Position numbers and translations under genes: made by a program. Below the pieces are notes generated by a model, which did not search any database, was not told where the DNA came from, and saw nothing but the letters and a program-made list of their open reading frames with translations. Shown here one piece after another: positions 5,394 to 11,091 of a DNA stretch of 22,875 nt. How positions within the stretch are numbered: position 1 is the first letter of the stretch; the number at the start of each line of letters is the position of its first letter. The DNA comes from a virus, in the IMG/VR virus record IMGVR_UViG_3300030090_003988, positions 1-22,875 of that record. One strand, written 5' to 3'.

Positions 5394-5639
5394 AACATCA
5401 GATGCGCTATAGAGCACCTCCGCGAGGTTGCCGACAAAGATTATTCACGTTTGTACTTTGACTCACGATACGCACGCTGGAAAGAGCAAACCCTTATGGC
5501 GCACACAGTTAAGATCGCTTTACAGATCCTCAGCTGTCACCCGCAAACGGCTCGTTGTTTACAACCCGTACAAGCAGAAGTACCTGATGTCATCGGTAAT
5601 CGAGATCTCAAAAAAGAATTTCGACATCTGGACGCATGA
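5394..5639 (+). other. coding-like segment without a start codon (possible frameshifted gene)
   Basis: In the third frame, after the ERF stop, an open stretch reads IRCAIEHLREVADKDYSRLY then FDSRYARWKEQTLMAHTVKI, which looks like a genuine helical protein. No ATG, GTG or TTG opens it near its 5' end. The natural coupled start, GTG 5389 (GTGA with the ERF stop), is in the first frame and stops at 5410-5412; one base of slippage around 5404-5409 would join the two. The convincing part runs to about 5545, where the first frame takes over. It may be a degraded gene, a sequencing indel or programmed frameshifting. Confidence 0.45.
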
Positions 5640-5745
5640 CATACAATGCGCGCAGGTTTTCTTTACCGAAGAAGAAGCCAAAAATGCCGCTGCGATTCTC
5701 TCGCGGATGGTTGGATTTGACGTTTACTTAAAGCACATTGACTGA
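5428..5745 (+). CDS. hypothetical protein, start uncertain
   Basis: The first frame is open from 5413 to 5745. The part after about 5540 (RKRLVVYNPYKQKYLMSSVI, then FFTEEEAKNAAAILSRM and FDVYLKHID) looks like a true phage protein of the kind that records a measured value or position on a beta-rich scaffold. I do not recognise the family. No ATG opens it: the given start is TTG 5428, TTG 5458 is another, and the first 35 residues are an odd Ser/Thr/His/Arg mixture better explained by the overlapping third frame. A real start near 5535 may have been lost. Its end overlaps the ribbon-helix-helix gene by eight bases. Confidence 0.5.
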   Translation: MPTKIIHVCTLTHDTHAGKSKPLWRTQLRSLYRSSAVTRKRLVVYNPYKQKYLMSSVIEISKKNFDIWTHDIQCAQVFFTEEEAKNAAAILSRMVGFDVYLKHID

Positions 5746-5893
5746 CTCAAGCACTGATCGAAACCGAGCTGTTTTTACGGCACGTTTGCCTGACGAACTT
5801 GCTGACAAGTTGCGTCATTACATGGCTGATCGAAAGGTCACAGCCTCCAAAGCGATCAACACTATTCTGACCAAATTTTTCTACAACACCTGA
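5738..5893 (+). CDS. ribbon-helix-helix (Arc/CopG-like) DNA-binding protein, TTG start
   Basis: A 51-residue protein with the build of an Arc/MetJ/CopG ribbon-helix-helix repressor. Residues 10-17 (RAVFTARL) form the DNA-contacting strand, PDELADKLRHYMADRK (18-33) the first helix, and TASKAINTILTKFFYN (35-50) the second, with the polar-hydrophobic alternation typical of the fold. Such proteins dimerise and bind short palindromic or tandem sites. The start is TTG 5738, because an in-frame TAA lies at 5729-5731 and the only ATG is halfway through the fold. It overlaps the previous gene by eight bases and ends one base before the next ATG. It is the only clear DNA-binding regulator in the window and so a candidate partner of the repeated early element. 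Confidence 0.75.
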   Translation: MTDSSTDRNRAVFTARLPDELADKLRHYMADRKVTASKAINTILTKFFYNT

Positions 5894-5894
5894 A

Positions 5895-6260
5895 ATGCCC
5901 AGTCCATTATTCAAAGCAAAGTTCCGCATCGTCGAAAACACCAAAGCTAAGGAGGACAACGATCCGACTCACAAGATGCCAATGGAGTTCACCCCCAACG
6001 ATGCCCGTGCTGCCGCCCAGTATCTGATTGATATGGCAAACAAGGCAGAAGACGAAGGAACCACCATTCGCAAGTACACCGGCCGAAACGAGTTTTCTGA
6101 GGTAACAGGCTTCACCTGTTGGCTGAGCATGTGGGATCAGAGCGGAAGCTGGGCACCGATGCCACCGATGGCCGACAGCACCAAGAAAGAAAACACGCAA
6201 AGGCGCAAGGCATTTGCCACGGTCAACGACTTAGACGACAACGAAAACATTCCTTTCTAA
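5895..6260 (+). CDS. putative single-stranded DNA-binding protein with SSB-type C-terminal tip
   Basis: A 121-residue protein starting MPSPLFKAKFRIVENTKAKE and ending in an acidic tail, NDLDDNENIPF. Bacterial SSB proteins carry the tip DDDIPF, which recruits other DNA enzymes; an acidic run closed by I-P-F is a close match. The body (strand FKAKFRIVE, a helix with DARAAAQYLIDMANKA, then GFTCWLSMWDQSGSW rich in aromatics) could be an OB-like or other ssDNA-binding domain, but I do not recognise a standard SSB fold. The neighbours fit: ERF annealing proteins work on SSB-coated DNA and SSB genes often sit beside them. The start is ATG 5895, one base after the previous stop. Confidence 0.6.
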   Translation: MPSPLFKAKFRIVENTKAKEDNDPTHKMPMEFTPNDARAAAQYLIDMANKAEDEGTTIRKYTGRNEFSEVTGFTCWLSMWDQSGSWAPMPPMADSTKKENTQRRKAFATVNDLDDNENIPF

Positions 6261-6381
6261 GGTCTAGGGCATCAGCTCTGTTCTCTCCTGCAGGATTAGC
6301 TCTCCTTAGCCTTCCACCGCTAGGTGCTCCGTTAAGGCCAGTTCATGCTGCAGGCCAGGCAACCTGTGTAAGTCCCCAACC
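6261..6381. other. 121-base gap with possible hairpins, no gene seen
   Basis: No convincing reading frame fills this gap between the SSB-like gene and the Cys-rich gene. It contains a nested fold: CCTTA (about 6304-6308) pairs with TAAGG, enclosing the small hairpin CACC-GCTA-GGTG. There is also a palindromic CCTGCAGG near 6287 whose core CTGCAGG recurs near 6346. It could be a leader RNA of the gene at 6382, but the stems are short. No copy of the repeated promoter element is present. Confidence 0.35.
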
Positions 6382-6552
6382 ATGACTGATCCCAAAATCA
6401 AAGTCGTCGGCGACCAATACTGCGTCACATACCTAGGTATGCGGCGCTGTTTTTCTGAGGACTGGAAAGCGCAGTGGTTTTATTGCTACTGCCTACGACT
6501 GAAAAATTGCGGGTTAGACCCGGCTCACGCGCCTGACGATCCTTGCTCCTGA
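6382..6552 (+). CDS. hypothetical Cys-rich protein, 56 aa
   Basis: A 56-residue protein with six cysteines, starting MTDPKIKVVGDQYCVTYLGM and ending AHAPDDPCS. The Cys positions (14, 23, 35, 37, 43, 55) and the compact aromatic middle (WKAQWFYCYCLRLKNCG) could bind a metal ion, although no standard zinc-ribbon spacing is present. It is the last plus-strand gene of the early region, and a convergent minus-strand gene ends 51 bases downstream. The ATG follows AGTCCCCAACC, which recalls the C-rich leaders of the repeated element, but the palindromes are missing. Function unknown. Confidence 0.6.
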   Translation: MTDPKIKVVGDQYCVTYLGMRRCFSEDWKAQWFYCYCLRLKNCGLDPAHAPDDPCS

Positions 6553-6557
6553 CCCGC

Positions 6558-6590
6558 GGCAAGAGACTTGCCCTTTGCCATCTGACAAAG
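6558..6590. terminator. possible bidirectional terminator between convergent genes
   Basis: GGCAAG-AGA-CTTGCC (6558-6572) is a perfect 6-bp hairpin and CTTTG...CAAAG (about 6573-6590) a second small one. They lie in the 51-base gap between the plus-strand gene ending at 6552 and the minus-strand gene ending at 6604. The T tracts are short, so the call rests mainly on position. Confidence 0.45.
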
Positions 6591-6603
6591 TTGCGTCATA
6601 AGT

Positions 6604-6822
6604 CTAGTAGTCAGCACAGGCAATTTTCGCGTCAAGCTCACCGATTCGGCCTACCGCTTGGCTCAGAAGTCGGGCTTGGTGGTAATTCTGTCGGACCAAC
6701 GAAACGCAAAGTAGCTTCAATGTTTCTTCGTCTTGGCAGTTATGTACTTCTCTTACGCTGCGTTCAACTTCAAAAAGCTCTTCCGTAGAGGGGTTAAAGA
6801 TCATCCAGTCGGCCCAGCCCAT
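6604..6822 (-). CDS. hypothetical protein, 72 aa
   Basis: A 72-residue protein starting MGWADWMIFNPSTEELFEVE, with a long helix in the second half (LKLLCVSLVRQNYHQARLLS, then AVGRIGELDAKIA). It is the last gene of a four-gene minus-strand cluster (7928 down to 6604) and overlaps the preceding gene by 29 bases. The short beta start (IFNPSTEELFEVE) followed by a helix recalls small proteins I have seen in cyanophages, without a known role. Its stop faces the end of the early plus-strand region. Confidence 0.65.
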   Translation of the reverse strand: MGWADWMIFNPSTEELFEVERSVREVHNCQDEETLKLLCVSLVRQNYHQARLLSQAVGRIGELDAKIACADY

Positions 6823-7015
6823 CGGATTGATTCAAAACCTTATGTTCTGAATGGTAAGCCCCGTTTTTGTGCATGTCCATCACATCTCGCGCCCATGGCA
6901 CTAGCCAATCATTGACCCGTGAGCACTGATCCCAGTTTACTGGCTTGGCGCACTGCACCACAACAGTCGTCCAAAACGCACTAATAAACGCCCAGATCCA
7001 ATAAAACTCACTCAT
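6794..7015 (-). CDS. hypothetical membrane or exported protein, 73 aa
   Basis: A 73-residue protein with an N-terminal hydrophobic segment (EFYWIWAFISAFWTTVVVQC, residues 3-22) and a polar, His- and Asp-rich remainder. The start is ATG 7015, which overlaps the end of the peptidase gene by eight bases; a TTG two codons upstream is less likely. A single N-terminal membrane segment, an outside tail and position directly after a cysteine peptidase would suit a holin, antiholin or spanin partner. The Cys at residue 22 is not in a good lipobox, because Gln precedes it. The lysis role is inference from position. Confidence 0.6.
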   Translation of the reverse strand: MSEFYWIWAFISAFWTTVVVQCAKPVNWDQCSRVNDWLVPWARDVMDMHKNGAYHSEHKVLNQSDGLGRLDDL

Positions 7016-7751
7016 TAACAAGGATGATCCAACCAGTCCCAGGGCCTTCGTGCTGCCAACGTTGATAAAACGCAGCCTGCCTTACGCGCACGTTGCGACC
7101 TAAGTGCGGATTGCTATGACCGCCCTTCTCCATTTCTGGAAAACCGCGAGGATCCTGCATGATCCATTCTGGATCGTTGCTGTTCTTTCCTGCGTAGCCA
7201 CTGATTACGCTCCAGTGGCCGCAGCCTAATCCGCTGCACATTGGCGGCTCGCCACGCAGCATATTGCCGTGATGCAACCAACCGACAAGAACAGGTCGGC
7301 CGTTCTCAACCTCAAGCTCAACCATGTTTGCATCACCGTCCTTGCGAAACTCAGCTTTTAGCCCAAGCGTTCCTAGTGCCAAAAGATGCGCGTCAATAGA
7401 CGTTGTATCGCCAAACTGAGAGCGTATTTCGTTGTACTCATCATCCGTTTTAACTTTCTTGTAAAACGCTGCCACCATTGCCGTTGCTGAGCTGAAACAC
7501 TCCCTGTGGCCAGTTCCGGACTTATTGTCGAGTTGCCTGAAGTAGGGCATGTGGATCTGTTGGTCATACCCGTTCTCCTTCCAAGCCTGAAACCAGTCTG
7601 CGTTTTCATCCAGTAGCTCTTCTGACACTGACTCCTCAAGTTGTTTAATTGCAGCCAGCTGATGGGGCGTACCACGAAAGAAACGAAAAAATGGAAGCAA
7701 GGCCAGGCCCATCACTGTTAAAAGCAGGGTCAGGCGAATTTTGCCGGACAC
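7008..7751 (-). CDS. membrane-anchored C39-like (papain-fold) cysteine peptidase
   Basis: A 247-residue protein with an N-terminal hydrophobic anchor (residues 6-25, RLTLLLTVMGLALLPFFRFF) and a C39-like peptidase domain (~60-245). The catalytic set is visible: oxyanion Gln in YFRQLDN (Q72), nucleophile Cys in GHRECFSSATAM (C85), His in GCGHWSVISGY (H179) and Asp in IMQDPRGF (D200). C39-like domains occur in phage endolysins, and the anchor suggests action at the inner membrane or periplasm, so peptidoglycan cleavage at lysis is the leading idea; cleavage of a host or virion protein is possible. The start is GTG 7751, four bases after the upstream stop. An Arg-rich turn follows the anchor. Confidence 0.8.
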   Translation of the reverse strand: MSGKIRLTLLLTVMGLALLPFFRFFRGTPHQLAAIKQLEESVSEELLDENADWFQAWKENGYDQQIHMPYFRQLDNKSGTGHRECFSSATAMVAAFYKKVKTDDEYNEIRSQFGDTTSIDAHLLALGTLGLKAEFRKDGDANMVELEVENGRPVLVGWLHHGNMLRGEPPMCSGLGCGHWSVISGYAGKNSNDPEWIMQDPRGFPEMEKGGHSNPHLGRNVRVRQAAFYQRWQHEGPGTGWIILVNE

Positions 7752-7754
7752 TTG

Positions 7755-7928
7755 CTACTTATCAACTCTTGTATCAGGCAACAGTAACTCCTTCAGATGC
7801 TTGACTGCCAGATCATCTAAATCGTTGTCGGTGCTCGTAACGAGCTTTTCAAGCATTGCCACAATCAACTCCTTAAACGCCCTGGAGCGCCACATCGACA
7901 TGACCAAGGGCTTAACGATGAAAAGCAT
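7755..7928 (-). CDS. hypothetical protein, 57 aa, first gene of the minus-strand cluster
   Basis: A 57-residue protein, MLFIVKPLVMSMWRSRAFKE at the start, then a helix (LIVAMLEKLVTSTDND) and a Leu-rich end. I take ATG 7928, preceded by CAGG, rather than a TTG eight codons upstream. The sequence suggests a peripheral or shallow membrane helix followed by an acidic DNDLDD turn. I recall similar short proteins in marine phages, with no function. It is divergent from the plus-strand membrane protein at 7971, with only 42 bases between them, which must hold any promoters for both directions. Confidence 0.65.
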   Translation of the reverse strand: MLFIVKPLVMSMWRSRAFKELIVAMLEKLVTSTDNDLDDLAVKHLKELLLPDTRVDK

Positions 7929-7970
7929 TTGCCTGGAATCGTTACCCTGCAAGAGTAGCTCCGCTGTGTC

Positions 7971-8237
7971 ATGGCTTCAAACCCAGAAGACAATCACGAA
8001 AAAGAAGGCATCTGCGTTGCTGATGTCGTCAAGTGCGCTGTCCTGTTCTGGAGCGCCACGCTGCTCACCGTTTCATACCTAGGGCTTTTCCCACAAATGA
8101 AGATGGACAACACCTTTGTCGCATCACTGCTGACAGGGGCGATGGCGTCCTTTGGCATCGAGCGCAAGAGCAATGGCAATGGCAACAAGAAGCCGACTAT
8201 CGTGGACAACAAAGATTCCAACGCTGGCATCAAATGA
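7971..8237 (+). CDS. small two-helix membrane protein, holin-like
   Basis: An 88-residue protein with a charged N-terminus (MASNPEDNHEKEGI), a membrane segment at about residues 17-40 (VVKCAVLFWSATLLTVSYLG), a short loop, a second moderately hydrophobic segment at about 47-62 (FVASLLTGAMASFGI) and a polar Lys/Asn-rich tail. Size and topology suit a class II holin, and a C39-like peptidase is encoded close by on the other strand. However, it leads a row of secreted-protein genes, so a role in anchoring those is also possible. The start is ATG 7971; its end shares ATGA with the next gene. Confidence 0.7.
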   Translation: MASNPEDNHEKEGICVADVVKCAVLFWSATLLTVSYLGLFPQMKMDNTFVASLLTGAMASFGIERKSNGNGNKKPTIVDNKDSNAGIK

Positions 8238-8722
8238 AGCGCACACTTCTGGCACTGGGTGTGACACTCTTGGGATTGCCTGCCCAAGCTGACATCACCC
8301 ATAAAATCCAATCAAGCATTCAGCTGAGTGTCGATGGAGCGGGATCTGTCGCAGCCAAAATTCCCTCTACATACTCTGTATCTGGTTCAAACATCACTTT
8401 GGACACTGCTGGTGGTCTTGGCACCCTTACTGCCGGTACCGCTGTTGGTTACACTCCTGCCGATTACAGCGTTACAACTGCTGGCGACGCTTTTAGCTAT
8501 ACAGAATCGTTTATCGAAGGAGACGACACACCGTCAGCCACCACCGTGACTTCAGGCGTGGTTGGCTCGTTGCCAATGCTTGGTTCCACCACCACAACTT
8601 CCGGTGGTGTCGCAGGTGATCTCGATGGAACTATTGATTCTGGTGGTGCTCTTTCAATCACTGCTGGTGGTGCTGGCACGACCGCGATCGGACAAGTCAT
8701 CCAAGAATTGACCATCAAGTGA
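8234..8722 (+). CDS. secreted Thr/Gly-rich protein, 162 aa
   Basis: A 162-residue protein with a clear Sec signal peptide, MKRTLLALGVTLLGLPAQA, probably cleaved after residue 19 (A-Q-A). The mature part is very rich in Thr, Gly and Ser and predicted to be all beta (STYSVSGSNITLDTAGGLGT, later TTTTSGGVAGDLDG). Such composition is typical of extracellular or surface-exposed repeats. It starts on ATGA and ends on TGATG, so it is coupled to both neighbours. I recall this kind of gene next to the 'VSSTAAP' family in marine cyanophages. Its function is unknown; display at the host envelope or incorporation into virions are both possible. Confidence 0.75.
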   Translation: MKRTLLALGVTLLGLPAQADITHKIQSSIQLSVDGAGSVAAKIPSTYSVSGSNITLDTAGGLGTLTAGTAVGYTPADYSVTTAGDAFSYTESFIEGDDTPSATTVTSGVVGSLPMLGSTTTTSGGVAGDLDGTIDSGGALSITAGGAGTTAIGQVIQELTIK

Positions 8723-9171
8723 TGTGGACTGGCATTTGGATCACTTGGGGCGTGCTTTGCGCTATTGCTCTTGCCGCTCCAGAAGCAAAGTCCTTGCCAG
8801 TTGTACCCAACTTTCAACAGGGCACGCTCTCTAGCACTACAAAAACAACGCAAAAAATCACTGAGGTGATTAACTCGTATCAGTATCGGACTGGCTACGA
8901 GCTAACCGTTAGCGGTACAAATGTTGCTCCAGTTGGCGGAACTGTTGCCACAGATAAGCTGATCAGCACAACCAATAATTTGAACGGTGTGACGAGCCAA
9001 TGGAAAGGACTTGATCCAGCCAAAAAACCAGATTGGCAAATCGTGGAAGCTGGCGCATCATTTCAGTTCATCGAAACCTACAGCGGCCCAGGGCTGACAC
9101 AACACACAGTCATTGAGCGCACAACTGACATCGAATCTCTTACGGAAACGCTCAGCACCTTTAGCCAATGA
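8722..9171 (+). CDS. secreted protein, 149 aa
   Basis: A 149-residue protein starting MWTGIWITWGVLCAIALAAP, an N-terminal signal sequence probably cut near residue 20-24. The mature domain is mixed beta with a Thr/Ser-rich start and a YELTVSGTNVAP strand, then VEAGASFQFIETYSGPG. I use ATG 8722, which overlaps the previous stop as TGATG; a GTG one codon earlier is possible. It lies between two other exported proteins in one operon, and all three may form a complex outside the inner membrane. No known family is recognised with confidence. Confidence 0.7.
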   Translation: MWTGIWITWGVLCAIALAAPEAKSLPVVPNFQQGTLSSTTKTTQKITEVINSYQYRTGYELTVSGTNVAPVGGTVATDKLISTTNNLNGVTSQWKGLDPAKKPDWQIVEAGASFQFIETYSGPGLTQHTVIERTTDIESLTETLSTFSQ

Positions 9172-9899
9172 AGCGAGTTCTAGCAACGCTTTTGCTGTTT
9201 TCCGCTCCAGTGCAGGCGCAGGTTTCCAGCACTGCAGCGCCTGTTGCAAATAGCTCTGGGTCAGTGACCAACCAAGCAGTCCAGGTTGTGCCTGGTAAAA
9301 ATTTTGTCTATCAATATGGAAACTTCAGCTGTCAGGGAACAAGCCTCACGATCAGCCCTTTTGTAAGCACCACGGTTGGTTGGGCACATCCCTACGAGTC
9401 CTACTACAGCGAGCCCATCTATGACACTCTCGATTTGGTTGGCGCGTTTGATGAGGAAGGTAATGCCATCCCCGATGGCGTCCCCGATAATCCGGGCAAT
9501 GTCCTTTATTATCGTCCGATTCGGACTGGTCAAAAAACAAACTACTCGATTAACAGCGGAATCACTGCCACGATTTCGATACCGTTGGATCGCGCTCATA
9601 TCAAGAGCTGCCATCGAGCGGCAGAAAAGCAAGTGGCACTTCTAGAGCAGCAACTCGCGGATAAAAGGCTTAACCACGAAATCGCCAGACTAAAAAATTG
9701 TGGTGAGTTACTTAAGTCCGGAATTAGCTTTCACCCCAAAAGTCCCTATCGCGGAATCTGTGCTGATGTGGTCTTAAGCAACCCGCCAGGCAACCTGACG
9801 CCCCACACACATTCAATTCCTACTTCCGCAAAGACCGCTGAAACTTCTGGCGCTGGAACACAGACTCAACAGCAACTTTCTTCCCCAGCTTCTCCTTGA
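9168..9899 (+). CDS. conserved secreted cyanophage-type protein (VSSTAAP family)
   Basis: A 243-residue protein with signal peptide MKRVLATLLLFSAPVQAQ, then VSSTAAPVANSSGSVTNQAV, a sequence I remember as common in marine cyanophage proteins of unknown role. A beta-rich core (residues 45-135) contains FSCQGTSLTISPF and a Gly/Asp/Pro-rich loop (IPDGVPDNPG). A helix follows at ~148-178 (VALLEQQLADKRLNHEIARL), with Cys residues in SCHRA, KNCGE and GICAD that could form disulfides in the periplasm. The last 27 codons are antisense to the gene ending at 9820. It starts on ATGA with the preceding secreted protein. The recollection of the family is from memory only. Confidence 0.75.
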   Translation: MKRVLATLLLFSAPVQAQVSSTAAPVANSSGSVTNQAVQVVPGKNFVYQYGNFSCQGTSLTISPFVSTTVGWAHPYESYYSEPIYDTLDLVGAFDEEGNAIPDGVPDNPGNVLYYRPIRTGQKTNYSINSGITATISIPLDRAHIKSCHRAAEKQVALLEQQLADKRLNHEIARLKNCGELLKSGISFHPKSPYRGICADVVLSNPPGNLTPHTHSIPTSAKTAETSGAGTQTQQQLSSPASP

Positions 9900-10497
9900 T
9901 TTTTTTGATCGTTTTTTTAACGATAGGTTTTACCGCTTTGAGCAGAATGTTGCCTAAAGGTCTCGCGAGAATAGCCGCCGTAGTCGCCACCGCAGCAACA
10001 GTCGCAGTCGTAGTAACAAGGCTCGGAGCAGGAAGATAGTTGCCGATGATCGACGGTAAGTCCAACGGTTTGACCTGCTGCTCACACTTTCCCTCCACCA
10101 CCTCGTAGCCAATGATGACAGCAGTTTGCGATTTGTTTTTCGCACCTAAAGGAATTGCGTCAGGGGGAGGACATGGTAGTTCTTCCTCTACATTGGGCTT
10201 ATCAGCTGTTGTTGGCGCAGCTGGTAGGGGTGCAGAAACCGGCTGTCTTGAGCTGCCAGTCGGTTTTTCCTCAGCGTTAGGTCTTGGGACTGGTGCTGTT
10301 TGGTGCGTGTGTTCACCCGGTGTAAAGTCCAGCGGTTCATAATGCGGGATCTCCCCGCCCGGTATATCTGCCACTGGAAAACCCAGCATTAACGTGACAG
10401 GTGGCTCTGTTGGCATCGTTGGCGGCGGCAAAATCTGCCTTGCTCCAACACTGGGCACGCCTACCGTTCCAACACCAATCTCCTGAATCTCTGGCAT
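9820..10497 (-). CDS. Pro-rich protein with C-terminal membrane segment and basic tail, 225 aa
   Basis: A 225-residue protein with three parts: a Pro-rich, low-complexity N-terminal half (residues 1-115), a short conserved-looking core (QTAVIIGYEVVEGKCEQQVK, ~124-143), and a C-terminal hydrophobic segment (VTTTATVAAVATTAAILARP, ~161-180) followed by a Lys-rich tail (KPIVKKTIKKIKEKLGKK). It looks like a tail-anchored membrane protein or a virion protein that meets a membrane. I recall similar proteins beside the VSSTAAP family in cyanophages. Its start codon overlaps by two or three bases that of the plus-strand gene at 10496, and its 3' end overlaps the secreted gene by 80 bases. Confidence 0.75.
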   Translation of the reverse strand: MPEIQEIGVGTVGVPSVGARQILPPPTMPTEPPVTLMLGFPVADIPGGEIPHYEPLDFTPGEHTHQTAPVPRPNAEEKPTGSSRQPVSAPLPAAPTTADKPNVEEELPCPPPDAIPLGAKNKSQTAVIIGYEVVEGKCEQQVKPLDLPSIIGNYLPAPSLVTTTATVAAVATTAAILARPLGNILLKAVKPIVKKTIKKIKEKLGKKVAVESVFQRQKFQRSLRK

Positions 10498-10801
10498 GAA
10501 ATCAGATCGGTTTACAGCAGGTCAGCTCTTCATAGAACGTACCAAGCATCGTGAAGGACCGCCGATTGTTTATACGGTGTCAAACGGTTTAACATCTCGG
10601 CTCTTTACCGATAACAAACGGATGCTGGCGTTCATCCGATGGCCCAAAGGAACACCAACAGGAACAGCCATCAGAGAGTGGCTAGCTTCATTTGACGAAA
10701 AACCACACGCGCCCGCACCAGAAGCTGATAAAGATGCCCTGATCAACGTGTTGTTTGAAAAAGAACCTGATCCAACCGCCAACACTAAAATGGTGACTTG
10801 A
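10496..10801 (+). CDS. hypothetical protein, 101 aa
   Basis: A 101-residue protein starting MKSDRFTAGQLFIERTKHRE, with a beta-rich N-terminal half (PPIVYTVSNGLTSRLFTDNK) and a helix (TAIREWLASF, ~59-68). Its tail is acidic and Pro/Ala-rich. It reads like a real globular domain, and I recall relatives in marine phages. It stands alone on the plus strand between two minus-strand genes. Its ATG shares CATG with the divergent start at 10497, and its last 17 bases overlap the gene ending at 10785, so its promoter must be inside the antisense gene or far upstream. Confidence 0.7.
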   Translation: MKSDRFTAGQLFIERTKHREGPPIVYTVSNGLTSRLFTDNKRMLAFIRWPKGTPTGTAIREWLASFDEKPHAPAPEADKDALINVLFEKEPDPTANTKMVT

Positions 10802-11015
10802 TTGCAGGGCCTGTCTCCGTTGGCAGCGTTGGCATCTCAGGCATTTCTGGGACGGGGACTTGATCAAGGATCGTCTTTGTCAGCTCCAGCTTCAGCTCGC
10901 TGATGTATTTCTTGGTTAACGACGGGATGCGCGTGTAAAACAGCACGCCACCCACAGCCATCGTTCCAGACATCACAAATGCCAAAACGGCCAGCAGGTT
11001 GTAGATCTTTTGCAT
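10785..11015 (-). CDS. small membrane protein, 76 aa
   Basis: A 76-residue protein with one N-terminal membrane helix (residues 4-27, IYNLLAVLAFVMSGTMAVGG) and a short periplasmic or cytoplasmic tail. The tail has an amphipathic Lys/Glu stretch (TKKYISELKLELTKTIL) and a Pro/Met-rich end (VPEMPEMPTLP). The start is ATG 11015; a TTG four codons upstream is less likely because it runs into the terminator. I recall similar proteins in marine cyanophages, in the same neighbourhood. It overlaps the plus-strand gene by 17 bases at its 3' end. A possible role is as a spanin-like or holin-like partner, but this is inference. Confidence 0.7.
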   Translation of the reverse strand: MQKIYNLLAVLAFVMSGTMAVGGVLFYTRIPSLTKKYISELKLELTKTILDQVPVPEMPEMPTLPTETGPAIKSPF

Positions 11016-11025
11016 GGTGATGACC

Positions 11026-11063
11026 AAAAAAAGACCCCCTCCTGCTGTGTGACCAGGAAGGGG
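11026..11063 (-). terminator. strong Rho-independent terminator of the late tail operon
   Basis: On the minus strand, CCCCTTCCTG (11063-11054) pairs with CAGGAGGGGG (11044-11035) in a 10-bp stem with one G-T pair and a nine-base loop, followed by T-C-T7 down to 11026. It sits 29 bases after the stop of the outer-membrane protein gene and ends the long minus-strand operon. The membrane-protein gene starting at 11015 lies just beyond it. Confidence 0.9.
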
Positions 11064-11091
11064 CTCTGTATCCGTGCGGCTTTAGGCTAGC

